Assembly (NCBI RefSeq): GCF_001047135.2
Contig: NZ_DF968080.1
Coordinates: 124,001-188,000 of the forward strand
Reading direction: 5' to 3'
Source: Fructobacillus tropaeoli
GTDB lineage: Bacteria; Bacillota; Bacilli; Lactobacillales; Lactobacillaceae
DNA: 64,000 nt
Shown here: piece by piece, positions 9,697 to 19,262 of the stretch
Numbering within the stretch: the stretch's first letter is position 1
How the letters are laid out: each line of letters opens with the position of its first letter
Notes under the pieces: model-generated
What the model saw: the letters and a program-made list of their open reading frames with translations, nothing else
What the model was told of the DNA's origin: nothing
Databases searched by the model: none
Program-made: the position numbers and the translations under genes

Positions 9697-10713
9697 TTAT
9701 GACTCGACTTGATCATACTTTGACAGGTTCATCAGCTTCCAAATCAGCAAAGCAACTGCCCAGGCAACAACGAAAATCACCACCAAAATAATGCCTAATT
9801 CGTTGAAATCGAGCGCACCCGCCCACTTGGTCAAGAAGTTGTCCCAGTGGAACATGGCTGACATTGATTGAATCAAGTCGACAACACCGATAAAGCCAGC
9901 AGCAATAATCGAGATACTTGTCAAAATCAGGTTAAAGTAAACCTTGCGGTAAGAAGTTGAAATAATCCAGTTGTAGGTTGTTGACATGAAGAAACCATCC
10001 AAAGTATCCATCAAGCACATCCCTGCGGTAAAGAACAGAGGCACGGATAAGATGGCATACCAGGGAACACCAGCAGTCGTTGCCGTTGCCGATGTGGCTA
10101 AGACCGCCACCTGCGTTGCCGTGTCAAAGCCCAAACCAAACAAGAAACCAACAATCGCCACTTGCCAGTTGTGGTTCACTAGGTTCAACATCTTCATGAA
10201 CAAGCGGTAAATCCGTGATTCAGCGGCTAATTGCTCGTTATCGGGATCCAAAGCCGCCTTCTTCATTTGCCGAAAATTTTTCCAAATACCACGCAGGATA
10301 AAGGTATTAAAGCAAGCCAGCATTAACAACATCACAGCGGCAATCATGGTCCCAAACATCCCACCAACGGACTCCAAAATTGGCAAAGAATGATCGGCCC
10401 ATTCAACAAAAAGTACCGTCAATAGGGTCAACAACACCACGACCAAAGAATGCCCGAAGGAGAAGGAAAACCCAACCCCTCTCGTATTCTTGTGATCATT
10501 TAACATTTTCCGGGTCATATTGTCGATAGCGGCAATGTGATCAACATCAAAGGCGTGGCGCAGGCCAAAGGTAAACGAAATCCCGGCCATCCCGAGTAAC
10601 TGAGGCTACTTGCTCATCCCCGTGCTCAAAAACACGATGCCCAGAGCCAAGATACCCAAAATAAAGGCCCCATAACGGCTAATGTCGAACTTCCAACTGT
10701 GACTGTCTGTCAT
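9697..10713 (-). pseudogene. NiCoT-family nickel/cobalt transporter interrupted by an in-frame TAG
   Basis: Reading from ATG 10713, which has a good GAGGAG 8 nt upstream, gives MTDSHSWKFDISRYG and a first transmembrane segment. An amber codon follows at 10606-10608 (codon 36), then PQLLGMAGISFTFGLRHAFDVDHIAAIDN continues in the same frame to 9697. HAFDVDHI corresponds to the HoxN/NixA metal-binding motif HAFDADHI in the second helix. Without the stop the protein would be about 338 residues with about eight helices. Restart at ATG 10590 would lack helix 1 and has no clear ribosome-binding site, so the gene is probably inactive. No urease or hydrogenase genes are nearby. Confidence 0.85.
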
Positions 10714-10750
10714 AAATACTGCTCCTCTTTTCTACTTTCTAAAAGCTACT

Positions 10751-11551
10751 TCAGTAATAAAAACCATGGCGATAATCAAAACTCGTAAAAATCTGTGCCA
10801 TGTTGGCCATAATTTTGTCGATATCAAGTCCTTTCCGAATCACGATTGGGCATGGCTGGATGCCCACCTGATTGTTTTGTTCTGGAATCAAATGTCCATT
10901 TTCGTCAACCATCGAAACCATTACCCCTTGCTCGTAGCGGGTGTCGATGTTCTTATCCGGTTGAATTGAAGCCACGTAATCATCGGCCTCAATCACCAAA
11001 TCAGCGGCTTCTTCGATTCGTTCACCAATACCAGTAACCAAGCCACGGTTCCCCTGCCCTGATGGGTTGGCAGAACTAGCAAAGGCAAACTGGTGGTGTT
11101 CTTCCCACAATGCCTTGGCAATTTGTTCGCTTGGCCGACCAAATTTGATGACAAAGCAACTCGTCTGTCGTTGATCCATCATCAATTCTTGGCAACCATC
11201 ATCTGGCAATTGGGCCATCCCCGTTTTCTTCCAGGGCAAAATGCAGCCCAACAAGATGTCTTGGTCCCAATGCTTTTGGTACAGATCTCTGATTTCTGGT
11301 GTCATTTCGGCCAATTCTTCCAACTCGGCCATGGAACCACACAAAACAACGCCGGGCTTATTGCGCTTACGGTTCTTGGCGGAAAACTTCCGTTTCAAGC
11401 CTGCCTTATCCGTGGTCATAATGATGTAACCAACCTTGGTTGGGCTGACAATCATCCCCTTGCCCGCCTGCAAAATGGTCATGGCCTCTTCTTGGACATG
11501 CCCGTTCCAGTGCACTTGCTTCGTCATCGTCTTTGTCATCGTTTCAGTCAT
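10751..11551 (-). CDS. YrdC/Sua5-domain protein
   Basis: This 266-residue protein has the YrdC fold, which binds ATP and nucleotides and in TsaC/Sua5 makes threonylcarbamoyl-AMP for tRNA t6A. Visible elements are the SPTKVGYI segment, a basic cluster (KFSAKNRKRNKPGVVL, about 55-70) and FASSANPSGQGN (about 155). It is diverged from typical TsaC and lacks the Sua5 domain, so it may be a paralog with another role. The first 12 codons are three 12-bp repeats, each starting with ATG, behind GAGGAG. It lies 37 bp upstream of the broken NiCoT gene. Confidence 0.7.
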   Translation of the reverse strand: MTETMTKTMTKQVHWNGHVQEEAMTILQAGKGMIVSPTKVGYIIMTTDKAGLKRKFSAKNRKRNKPGVVLCGSMAELEELAEMTPEIRDLYQKHWDQDILLGCILPWKKTGMAQLPDDGCQELMMDQRQTSCFVIKFGRPSEQIAKALWEEHHQFAFASSANPSGQGNRGLVTGIGERIEEAADLVIEADDYVASIQPDKNIDTRYEQGVMVSMVDENGHLIPEQNNQVGIQPCPIVIRKGLDIDKIMANMAQIFTSFDYRHGFYY

Positions 11552-11646
11552 TTTCTTCTCCTCTTTTTGAACTAACGCTCGCTGTCAAACGCTTATTGTG
11601 GCGTCGACTTTTTTGCGATTGCTGATTTTACCTGCAAAAATTCCTT

Positions 11647-11664
11647 GGATGCCAGCCGGCATCC
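11647..11664 (-). terminator. Weak hairpin after the MFS gene
   Basis: A perfect 7-bp stem, GGATGCC/GGCATCC (11647-11653 and 11658-11664), is followed on the minus strand by AAGGAATTTTTG, so the T-run is offset. It may be a weak terminator or a processing site between the MFS and YrdC genes. Confidence 0.4.
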
Positions 11665-11697
11665 CCCTCGTTTCGATTGCTACATTTACTTGGTTGC

Positions 11698-13002
11698 TTA
11701 CTCGATGGCCACTTTTTTCGTTTCCGGTCCAAAGATGGCCACGATCACCGCCGCAATCAATGCAACCGCTGCGATAAACCAAAAGATAACGCTGGCCTTC
11801 AAATAAGTCAGGGCAAAAGCTACCACATAAGGCGTAAAGACCGTTAAAATCTTGGCCACAGCGTTGGCAATTCCGGCACCCCGAAAACGAAAAGTCGTTG
11901 GAAAAAGCTCAGCAACGTAAACACTGACAATCGAAGCCATCAAGACATAAATCGCCAGCACTAAGATAAAGCCGACAACCATCACAGCTTCTGCCTGACG
12001 TTGGTTGGCATAAATCAGTCCCCAAACCGCTGTAAAAATAAAGGTCGTGATGATGACTTTTTTCCGACCCAGCCAATCGACCAAGCTAGCACCGAGCAAA
12101 GCACCAAATGGGGCGCCAACCATCATCACGGCCGAGAAAACCAACGAGTGGGCTACTGCAACTCCCTGCTTAACCAACAGGGTTGGCATCCAGGAAGTAA
12201 AGGTGTACTGGACCAAATTAATAGCACTGACCGCAACAATCGCTACCAACAAACCTCGCTTAATACTGGTTGCTTGCTTTGCCGGTTCTTCTACCGTGCT
12301 TTGCTGGCTGCGGTCTGTCAGGCCATCACGGTCCTGATTTAACCGATCAATAATGACCGCCGCTTCCTGATAGCGTTTCTTAGAGATCAGCCACCGTGGT
12401 GACTCTGGGAAACCACGACGAACAATCCAGAGTAATAGGGATAACCCACCAACGATGACAAACATCATCCGCCAGCTGTAATGTGGAATCACGTAAGCTG
12501 ACAACAACAGGGTCAGTGGAGCGGCTGAATTGGCAATCACTGATACCAAACCGGACCATTTTCCTCGACTAGCAATCGGTGCAAATTCGTTGACCAGTGA
12601 AAAGCCCGTTACGATTTCAGCACCCAAACCAATGGCGGCCAGAAAACGCAAGACAATCAAGGTCCAAATATTTGGTGCCAAGGCACCCAAGAGGGTCATT
12701 GACCCAAAGAGTAGCAAGTTACTTTGATAAGCAATTCGGCGTCCAAAGTGGTCACCGATGTAGCCAGCTAACAGGGAACCAAAGAAGAGGCCCATAAAAC
12801 CAGCGGAGAGAAACATCGAACCCTGTGCCAGGGTTGCAAAGTGATTTTTCAACAAAACGGAGTTAACGGCACTCACTAGGTAGACATCAGCCGCATCCAA
12901 GATCATCCCGGCAGCGACTAGAGTAAATACCTTATAAAACAACGGGCTAGCGCTACTAGTGTTCATCCGACTTTCTAATTGACTAACGCTTACTTGATCC
13001 AT
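11698..13002 (-). CDS. MFS transporter at the 3' end of the leu operon
   Basis: This 434-residue major facilitator has about twelve hydrophobic helices. It carries the MFS loop motif GDHFGRR after helix 2, a RFLAAIGLGAEI segment and ESPRWLI before the central loop, typical of the sugar-porter and aromatic-acid:H+ symporter branches. The start is ATG 13002, preceded by GAGGGGG; an upstream in-frame ATG would run far into leuD. The gap to the leuD stop is only 10 nt, so it is cotranscribed with leuABCD. A branched-chain acid or related cargo is a guess from that context. The substrate is unknown. Confidence 0.85.
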   Translation of the reverse strand: MDQVSVSQLESRMNTSSASPLFYKVFTLVAAGMILDAADVYLVSAVNSVLLKNHFATLAQGSMFLSAGFMGLFFGSLLAGYIGDHFGRRIAYQSNLLLFGSMTLLGALAPNIWTLIVLRFLAAIGLGAEIVTGFSLVNEFAPIASRGKWSGLVSVIANSAAPLTLLLSAYVIPHYSWRMMFVIVGGLSLLLWIVRRGFPESPRWLISKKRYQEAAVIIDRLNQDRDGLTDRSQQSTVEEPAKQATSIKRGLLVAIVAVSAINLVQYTFTSWMPTLLVKQGVAVAHSLVFSAVMMVGAPFGALLGASLVDWLGRKKVIITTFIFTAVWGLIYANQRQAEAVMVVGFILVLAIYVLMASIVSVYVAELFPTTFRFRGAGIANAVAKILTVFTPYVVAFALTYLKASVIFWFIAAVALIAAVIVAIFGPETKKVAIE

Positions 13003-13012
13003 GTTTGCCCCC

Positions 13013-13597
13013 TCACACCAGCGCCTGACGCTGGTCTTCATATGCCTGAATTTGGTCGGCATACTTCATGGTCAAATCGATGTCATCTTCACCCTTCAAG
13101 AACTTTTCCTTCCACTGGGGATTGATATCGAAATGGAAGTGACGATCGTCCATGGCAACATCCTGGTTGACGAGGTCAATCGTGATGGCTTCATCCGCAG
13201 CAACCGTCATCAAGATATCGCGGTCTGCCTTTGGCAACACAATCGGCAAAAGGCCATTTTTCGTTGCGTTCATATAAAAAATATCGGAAAAGCTACCAGC
13301 AATCACGGCCCGGAAACCAAAATCAGTCAAGGCCCAGACAGCGTGCTCCCGCGAGGAACCACTGCCAAAGTTATCGCCGGTAATTAAAATCGAAACACCC
13401 TGATGGTCTTTTTGGTTTAAGACAAAGTCCGGATTCTTTTGGCCATCAGCAAGGTACCGCCAATCCCAGAAAAGGTACTTGCCAAAGCCCGTCTTTAAAA
13501 TATTTTTCAAAAATTGCTTGGGTAAAATCAGATCAGTATTGACACTATTAGCATCAATAACGGCTGCCCGTCCCACTTCTTTCACGAATGACTGCAT
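13013..13597 (-). CDS. leuD: 3-isopropylmalate dehydratase small subunit
   Basis: LeuD (194 residues, normal size) is the swivel subunit that isomerises isopropylmalate with LeuC. Conserved features are [11 protein letters not shown] near residue 20, [13 protein letters not shown] (about 72-84) and [15 protein letters not shown]. The start is ATG 13597, one base after the leuC TAA, so translation is almost certainly coupled; longer in-frame starts lie inside leuC and have no family support. Confidence 0.96.
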   Translation of the reverse strand: MQSFVKEVGRAAVIDANSVNTDLILPKQFLKNILKTGFGKYLFWDWRYLADGQKNPDFVLNQKDHQGVSILITGDNFGSGSSREHAVWALTDFGFRAVIAGSFSDIFYMNATKNGLLPIVLPKADRDILMTVAADEAITIDLVNQDVAMDDRHFHFDINPQWKEKFLKGEDDIDLTMKYADQIQAYEDQRQALV

Positions 13598-13598
13598 C

Positions 13599-14996
13599 TT
13601 AGACCCCCATTGCCGCTTCGGCTGTGTCATGAATCTTGGTAATGTCCACAAAGTGACCGGCAATGCCGGCAGCTGCCACCATTGCTGGTGAAGCAAGGTG
13701 CGTCTTGGACCCCTTCCCTTGTCGACCAACAAAGTTTCGATTCGACGTTGAAGCGGCATGCTTGCCGGCTGGAATTTTATCCTCATTCATTGCCAGGCAG
13801 GCTGAACAACCAGGTTCGCGCCACTGGCAGCCAGCATCCAAAAAGATTTGCGCCAGACCATCTTTCATTGCCCGATTGCGAATTGCCCGGCTGCCTGGCA
13901 CAATCCAGGCCGTAATGTTTGCTGCCAGATGCTTGCCTTTCATGATCTTGGCAGCCTCCACCAAATCTTCATACCGCGAATTTGTGCAAGAACCAATGAA
14001 AATATAATCGAGTGGAATTTCCTCGGCAGCCATCCCCGGATGTAAGCCGATATAGTCATAGGCCGCCTGGTCATCTGAATTCGAAATAGCCGGCGTCTTT
14101 TCGTCAACGGCCATCGCCATTCCAGGATTCGTTCCCCAGGTCACCATTGGTTTCAAATCACTAACATCAAATTCAATCAAACGGTCAAAGGCTACTTCAT
14201 CATCCGTTTTCAGTTGTGACCAAACTTCCTTGGCCTTTTCCATGTCCTTTGGCGCTCGCTTACGGCCCGCCAGATAATCAAAGGTGGTTTGGTCTGGTTG
14301 GACCATCCCGGTCTTCGAACCAGCCTCGATGCACATATTACAAATTGTCATCCGTTCTGGCATCGACAAATTTTCAATCGTTTCACCAAAGAATTCAATT
14401 GCATAGCCAGTCCCAAAGGAAACCCCATACTTGGCGATTAAAGCCATAATCAAATCCTTGGCATAGGTATTGGCGGGTAAGTGCCCGGTAACCTTAATGC
14501 CCATTGTTTTTGGTTTGACTTGCCAAATCGTCTGGGTGGCCATCACGTGTTCAACTTCCGAGGTACCGATTCCAAAGGCAATGGCACCAAAAGCGCCATG
14601 GGTCGCGGTATGAGAATCACCACAAACAATCACCTTGCCAGGTTGAGTCAATCCCAATTCTGGGCCAACAACGTGGACAATCCCCTGGTCCTCATCCCCC
14701 ACGGATGCCAAATCAACACCAAATTCCTGACAGTTCTTTTCCAGGGTGGCCATCTGCAACCGTGACATTTCGTCTTGTACGCTCTCAAGGTTCTTGGTGG
14801 GCACATTGTGGTCCATCGTTGCAAAGGTTAAATCAGGCCGCCGCAAGCGCCTGTTACTCGTCCGTAACCCGTCAAAGGGTTGCGGTGACGTCACCTCATG
14901 CACGAGGTGCAAATCAACGTAGAGCAACTGTGGCTGCCCCGGTTCACCAGCGATAACGTGTTGGTTCCAGATTTGATCAAAAAGTGTTTGGCTCAT
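13599..14996 (-). CDS. leuC: 3-isopropylmalate dehydratase large subunit
   Basis: LeuC (465 residues) carries the [4Fe-4S] cluster for the second step of leucine synthesis. Signatures are [22 protein letters not shown] (first cluster Cys) and [11 protein letters not shown] (the other two). The start is ATG 14996 with GAGGGGG 7 nt upstream. Its ATG overlaps the TGA that would end an unshifted leuB (ATGA), the expected arrangement in an intact leu operon. Confidence 0.97.
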   Translation of the reverse strand: MSQTLFDQIWNQHVIAGEPGQPQLLYVDLHLVHEVTSPQPFDGLRTSNRRLRRPDLTFATMDHNVPTKNLESVQDEMSRLQMATLEKNCQEFGVDLASVGDEDQGIVHVVGPELGLTQPGKVIVCGDSHTATHGAFGAIAFGIGTSEVEHVMATQTIWQVKPKTMGIKVTGHLPANTYAKDLIMALIAKYGVSFGTGYAIEFFGETIENLSMPERMTICNMCIEAGSKTGMVQPDQTTFDYLAGRKRAPKDMEKAKEVWSQLKTDDEVAFDRLIEFDVSDLKPMVTWGTNPGMAMAVDEKTPAISNSDDQAAYDYIGLHPGMAAEEIPLDYIFIGSCTNSRYEDLVEAAKIMKGKHLAANITAWIVPGSRAIRNRAMKDGLAQIFLDAGCQWREPGCSACLAMNEDKIPAGKHAASTSNRNFVGRQGKGSKTHLASPAMVAAAGIAGHFVDITKIHDTAEAAMGV

Positions 14997-16056
14997 GAGA
15001 AAACCCCCTCTTGCATCGCATTCATCACTTGCTCGGTCACCTCTTTGGTAGTCAAGTCCCACCCATATCAGGTGTTACCTGCCCCCGTCGGATTGTTAAC
15101 TCAACCGCCTCATCGATTTGCTTGGCTAATTTTTCCTGGTGAAAACTTTGAGACAGCATCAGAGAAACCGTTTTAATCATCGAAATGGGATTGGCAATCC
15201 CCTGACCTGCAATATCGGGCGCCGAACCATGAATAGGCTCGTACATTTTTGGACCGGTCGCACCAGCAGAAAGCGATGGAATCTGACCAATCGTGCCAGT
15301 AATTTGAGCGGCCTCATCGCTTAAAATATCACCGAACAAATTTGGAGTAATCAACACATCAAACTGAGTCGGATCCGCGACAATGGCCATCGCAGTGGCA
15401 TCAACATAGCGGTAATCGACCGTCACTTCAGGGTAGCGTTGCGCCACAGCTTGGCCAACTTCCCGCCAAAGCTTTGAGGTCGCCAGCACATTCGATTTAT
15501 CAACAACCGTCACGTGCTGGCGGCGGCTTTGCGCCAAGTCAAAACCATAAACCATGATGCGCTCAATTTCGGAGCGGCTATAGTACATCGTGTCGATTGC
15601 CTGATCAAATGTTTTTGACCGTGGTTCACCAAAGTAAGCACCAGAGGTTAACTCGCGCACAATCACGAAATCTGTTCCGCGAACAATCTCAGCCTTCAAA
15701 GGTGATTGGTCAATTTGTGAATCGGCAACGACCGTCGGCCGGACGTTGGCAAAGAGTCCTAACTCAGACCGCAGTGCCAACAAGCCATCTTCCGGCCTTT
15801 TTGGACAGGCATTCCACTTTGGCCCGCCAATAGCACTCAACAAAATGGCATCGGCGCGCTTGGCTTGGTTAATCGTGTTATTCGGCAATGGTTCGCCGAC
15901 CTGATCAATTGCCTGACCACCAAAGGGCAAAAATCCTGTTTCATAAGTAAAATCAGTTCCCTGTGTCACAGCGGCCAAGACATCCAAGCCGGCCGCCATA
16001 ATTTCTGGCCCAATACCATCGCCTTCGAAGACAACAATCTTTTGACGATCCATCAT
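14993..16056 (-). pseudogene. leuB: 3-isopropylmalate dehydrogenase with 3' frameshift
   Basis: LeuB oxidises and decarboxylates 3-isopropylmalate with NAD. The open frame (16056-15052) gives 334 residues with FEGDGIGPEI, GGPKWN, VRELTSGAYFGEPR and the substrate/NAD region EPIHGSAPDIAGQG, ending in TPDMGGT and a premature TGA at 15052-15054. Adding one G to the GGG at 15058-15060 restores [19 protein letters not shown] and then QEGVFS, ending at the TGA that overlaps the leuC ATG. About 20 C-terminal residues are therefore lost. This could be a real one-base deletion or a sequencing error. The start overlaps the leuA stop (ATGATG). Confidence 0.85.
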
Positions 16057-17222
16057 TTTGCCACCACCCCTTCTGCTAACTCCTGTTCAGCTAAGGCAAT
16101 CAACTGGTCATCGGAAACAATGCTAACTTTTTCCGCTAGCGTCTTAAAAGCTGGGAAAAGATGGGCAATGTTTTCAATCGGCATCTCATAACCCAACTCT
16201 TTCAACTTGGCTGAAACAGCATGCGATCCTGATAACTTGCCCAATGGCATGGAAGCACTGGCACCAACCATGGCTGGTGACAAGATTTCGTAGGTCGCTG
16301 GGTTTTTCAAGTACCCATCCTGGTGAATGCCCGATTCATGGGCAAAGGCATTTCGACCAACAATCGCCTTGTTCGCCGCAATCTTGACCTTCGAATAGTT
16401 TTCAACTTGGTGGGCGATTTTAGTGGCTTGCTGCAAGTTCAAGGCAATAGTTTGCTGGCAGTGGTCACGGCGAACCTGCAATGTGACGGCCGCTTCAATC
16501 AAGTCAACGTTGCCGGCTCGTTCACCAATCCCATTGATGGTTCCTTGAATTTCTGTTGCGCCATGGGCGACCCCCGCCAAGGCGTTGGCATTGGCCAAGC
16601 CCAAATCATTGTGCGTATGGGTTGACCAAGTCACCTGGTCAAAGGCTTGGACATGGTCATGAAGGTAGTCAAATAGTTCACCATATTCTTCCGGCAAATC
16701 ATAACCAACCGTATCGGGAATATTGATGGTCGTGGCCCCAGCGGCAATGGCAGCGTTAATGCTTTCGACCAAGTAATCCGGTTCCGTCCGAGTGGCATCT
16801 TCTGGTGAAAAGATAACCTTGTCGACGCGACTCTTGGTGTAGCTAACGTCTTCTTGAATCTTTTCAATAATCTCTGCCTTAGACATCTTCAACTTGGTTT
16901 CACGGTGAATTGGCGAAGTCGCAATAAAGACATGAATGACTTGGTGCTTGGCCTTGTTGGTGGCTGCAATCGCAGCGTCAATATCCTTTTTCACCATCCG
17001 AGCTAGGCCTACCACTTCTGCCTCTTGAACCGTCTCACTAACGGCCTCAACTGCTTCGAAATCTTCCGCGGAAGCTGCCGGAAAACCGGCTTCAATCGCA
17101 TCAACGCCAAAATTTTCAAGGCTTTTAGCTAAAGCGACCTTTTCGTCAATCGAGAAATTAACACCAATTGTTTGTTCGCCATCACGTAATGTTGTGTCAT
17201 AGAATCTAATCTGGTTTTTCAT
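16053..17222 (-). CDS. leuA: 2-isopropylmalate synthase, short form lacking the regulatory domain
   Basis: LeuA condenses acetyl-CoA with 2-ketoisovalerate, the first committed leucine step. The TIM-barrel domain has RFYDTTLRDGEQ (about 6-17), the metal-binding STHTHNDLG (about 200) and NAFAHESGIHQDG (about 285-297), followed by the small linker subdomain. The protein ends at 389 residues; classical LeuA has about 510, with a C-terminal allosteric LeuA-dimer domain that binds leucine. No remnant of that domain exists, because leuB begins at the leuA stop. Feedback inhibition by leucine is therefore unlikely, and control probably falls on the upstream attenuator. Confidence 0.92.
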   Translation of the reverse strand: MKNQIRFYDTTLRDGEQTIGVNFSIDEKVALAKSLENFGVDAIEAGFPAASAEDFEAVEAVSETVQEAEVVGLARMVKKDIDAAIAATNKAKHQVIHVFIATSPIHRETKLKMSKAEIIEKIQEDVSYTKSRVDKVIFSPEDATRTEPDYLVESINAAIAAGATTINIPDTVGYDLPEEYGELFDYLHDHVQAFDQVTWSTHTHNDLGLANANALAGVAHGATEIQGTINGIGERAGNVDLIEAAVTLQVRRDHCQQTIALNLQQATKIAHQVENYSKVKIAANKAIVGRNAFAHESGIHQDGYLKNPATYEILSPAMVGASASMPLGKLSGSHAVSAKLKELGYEMPIENIAHLFPAFKTLAEKVSIVSDDQLIALAEQELAEGVVAK

Positions 17223-17244
17223 ACTCTTCCCTCACTTTGTGAAT

Positions 17245-17460
17245 AAAAAAACGGGCTAATCAAAATGACTAGTCCGCAAAGAGAAAAAGATGAATTGCCT
17301 TGGCTAGCCATTAGGATGTTCCCCCTAACAGCCAGCTAAAAACCTTGGCTCGTTAGGGGTTGCCCAACAAGCCAAGCAAGTTTGCGCTGTGCATGGTCTT
17401 AACAATCATTACGCCTTGGTTCTTCATGATTTTTCTCCTCCCTTAGATTCGTTATAATCA
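17245..17460 (-). promoter_or_regulatory. leu operon transcription attenuator
   Basis: After the leader peptide the minus-strand RNA can form competing stems. The CTTGGCTTGTTGG segment of the peptide region can pair with CTAACGAGCCAAG. The CCCCTAAC..GAGCCA arm can pair with TGGCTGTTAGGGG (17322-17334 with 17346-17359). CTGGCTGTTAGG (17324-17335) can pair over 12 positions with CCTAATGGCTAG (17304-17315). A final stem (17252-17261 with 17267-17276) is followed by seven T. This is the classic layout for ribosome-mediated attenuation by leucyl-tRNA supply. Confidence 0.8.
17353..17427 (-). CDS. leu leader peptide (24 residues)
   Basis: GGGAGGAG followed by ATG at 17427 opens a 24-codon frame. 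The peptide contains NLLGLLGNP near its end, so four leucine codons (TTG, CTT, TTG, TTG) occur within five codons, plus Val and Ile earlier. Its stop codon (17353-17355) lies inside the first large attenuator hairpin. Stalling of a ribosome at the leucine codons would shift the alternative stems downstream. Too short for routine gene finders. Confidence 0.8.
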   Translation of the reverse strand: MKNQGVMIVKTMHSANLLGLLGNP

Positions 17461-17488
17461 TGATAATACCTTGCTCATGAGATTTCAA
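17460..17488 (-). promoter_or_regulatory. Promoter of the leu operon
   Basis: -35 TTGAAA (17483-17488), a 17-nt spacer and -10 TATCAT (17460-17465) on the minus strand, about 30 nt upstream of the leader peptide start. No clear terminator separates it from the suf operon, so readthrough from suf is possible. Confidence 0.6.
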
Positions 17489-17517
17489 TTAAAACATTAA
17501 GTTTTTATCATTATTTT

Positions 17518-17826
17518 CTAACTTAGGCCTAACATGGCCTTGGCATATGGTGACATCCTTTCAACCGACCAAGCCGGTTCCCAACGATATTCAATCTTAA
17601 CTTCCTCGACACCATCAATAATTTTCAAGGCATCGGCGACCATTTCTTCTAGAGTGCCCATAATTGGACATCCAATCACGGTTAAGGTCATATTGACTAA
17701 GCACAACCCCTGGTCATTTAAATCAATATCATTAATAAAGCCCAAATTAACGACATCCACACGAAAGTCCGGGTCAATCACCTGACTCAAGGCCAACATG
17801 ATTTCTTCTTTTTTTCCTGCATCCAT
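17518..17826 (-). CDS. SufT-like metal-sulfur cluster assembly factor (MIP18/DUF59 family)
   Basis: This 102-residue protein of the MIP18/PaaD/SufT family helps deliver iron-sulfur clusters to targets. Diagnostic features are VIDPDFRVDVVNLGFI (about 16-31), TLTVIGCPIMG with the conserved Cys near residue 54, and the C-terminal EPAWSVERMSPYAKAMLG, matching the usual WxxxxMS pattern. It follows sufB by 3 nt, so it is the last gene of the suf operon. Confidence 0.92.
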   Translation of the reverse strand: MDAGKKEEIMLALSQVIDPDFRVDVVNLGFINDIDLNDQGLCLVNMTLTVIGCPIMGTLEEMVADALKIIDGVEEVKIEYRWEPAWSVERMSPYAKAMLGLS

Positions 17827-17829
17827 TTT

Positions 17830-19260
17830 TTAACCTACCGATCCACTCATTTCAAATTTCATCAAGCGGTTCAATTCAACCGCATATTCCATCGGCAGTT
17901 CTTTCGTAAATGGTTCCACAAAGCCCATGACAATCATTTCGGTTGCCTTTTCGGCCGAAATTCCCCGGCTCATCAGATAATAAAGTTGGTCTTCAGAAAC
18001 CTTGGAAACCTTTGCCTCATGTTCCATCGAGACATTCCCGTTCAAAACAGTGTTATAAGGAATGGTATCCGCTGATGATTGGTCATCAACCAAGATGGTG
18101 TCACATTCAACGTGAGCAAAAGAGCCGGCCGAATCGCGACCGAACTTCACTGTTCCCCGGTAATCAGTTGATCCACCATCATGGGCAATGGATTTGGACA
18201 CAATCGAAGAGGACGTATTGGGTGCATTATGAATCATCTTGGCACCAGAATCTAAGTTCACACCCTCACCGGCAACAGCAATCGAGAGCATGGTGCCTCT
18301 GGCCCCCTGGCCATTCAAATAAACCGAAGGATATTTCATCGTTGTCTTTGAGCCAAAGTTCCCATCGACCCATTCCATTGTGGCGTTTTCCTCAGCCGCT
18401 GACCGCTTCGTTTCCAGAGAATAAACATTATTCGACCAGTTTTGAATGGTTGTGTAGCGGCAATAGCCGTCCTTTTTTACAATCACTTCCACCACAGCCG
18501 CATGCAGGGAATCTTCCGAATAAGTTGGTGCGGAGCAACCCTCGACATAGTCAACATGGGCACCTTCATCGACAATAATCAACGTGCGTTCAAACTGTCC
18601 TTCCTTTTCCGTGTTAATTCGGAAATAAGACTGGATGGGTGTCGTGACATGAACGCCCTTCGGTACATAGATAAAGGTTCCCCCGGACCACACAGCTGAG
18701 TTCAAAGCAGCTAATTTATTATTGGTGGGCTTCACTAATGAACCCAAATATTCTCGAACTAATTCCGGATATTCCTGCACAACCGTGTCAGTGTCCGTGA
18801 AAACAATCCCCGTCTTCTCGAACTCCTCTTTCATCCGGTGGTAAACCACTTCGGACTCATACTGGGCAGACGAGCCGGCCAGCCATTTCCGTTCGGCCTC
18901 TGGAACACCCAACCGCTCAAACGTATCCTTTAATTCTTGGGGGACATCGTCCCAATCCCGATATTTCCCGTTGGTTGGCTTGTTATAGTAATAAATTTCG
19001 TCAAAGTTCAGCTCGGATAAGTCCGGGCCCCACTCCTGCATCGGCATCTTCAAATAAGCCTGATAAGACCGGAGGCGAAAATCAAGCATCCACTCGGGCT
19101 CATTTTTCTTAGCCGAAATTTTACGAATAATCTCTTCATTTAGTCCCTGCCCGGTCGAATAGACTGCCTGGTAGTCATCATGAAAGCCATGAGCATACTC
19201 TTCATCGGCCCCGATGGCTGCCCGCGTTCGCTGCAGGTCTTCTTGTCGATCGATTTCCAT
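17830..19260 (-). CDS. sufB: Fe-S cluster assembly scaffold SufB
   Basis: SufB (476 residues) is the scaffold subunit of the SufBC2D complex, on which [4Fe-4S] clusters are built. The C-terminal beta-helix region contains [39 protein letters not shown] and a late [14 protein letters not shown] segment, all typical of SufB. It follows sufU by 2 nt, with GGGGGAG as ribosome-binding site. It is much longer than SufD, its paralog upstream in the same operon. Confidence 0.97.
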   Translation of the reverse strand: MEIDRQEDLQRTRAAIGADEEYAHGFHDDYQAVYSTGQGLNEEIIRKISAKKNEPEWMLDFRLRSYQAYLKMPMQEWGPDLSELNFDEIYYYNKPTNGKYRDWDDVPQELKDTFERLGVPEAERKWLAGSSAQYESEVVYHRMKEEFEKTGIVFTDTDTVVQEYPELVREYLGSLVKPTNNKLAALNSAVWSGGTFIYVPKGVHVTTPIQSYFRINTEKEGQFERTLIIVDEGAHVDYVEGCSAPTYSEDSLHAAVVEVIVKKDGYCRYTTIQNWSNNVYSLETKRSAAEENATMEWVDGNFGSKTTMKYPSVYLNGQGARGTMLSIAVAGEGVNLDSGAKMIHNAPNTSSSIVSKSIAHDGGSTDYRGTVKFGRDSAGSFAHVECDTILVDDQSSADTIPYNTVLNGNVSMEHEAKVSKVSEDQLYYLMSRGISAEKATEMIVMGFVEPFTKELPMEYAVELNRLMKFEMSGSVG

Positions 19261-19262
19261 TC

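Noticed and set aside
10591-10713. Functional shortened NiCoT protein from ATG 10590
   Set aside because: It would lack helix 1, and no ribosome-binding site precedes it, while the upstream ATG has a strong one; a broken gene is the simpler reading.
17943-18578. Long plus-strand open frame opposite sufB
   Set aside because: It is antisense to a fully conserved sufB, has no family likeness and no ribosome-binding site. Similar antisense frames over YrdC (11093-11575), folD (55775-56263) and uvrA (59970-60461) were dropped for the same reason.
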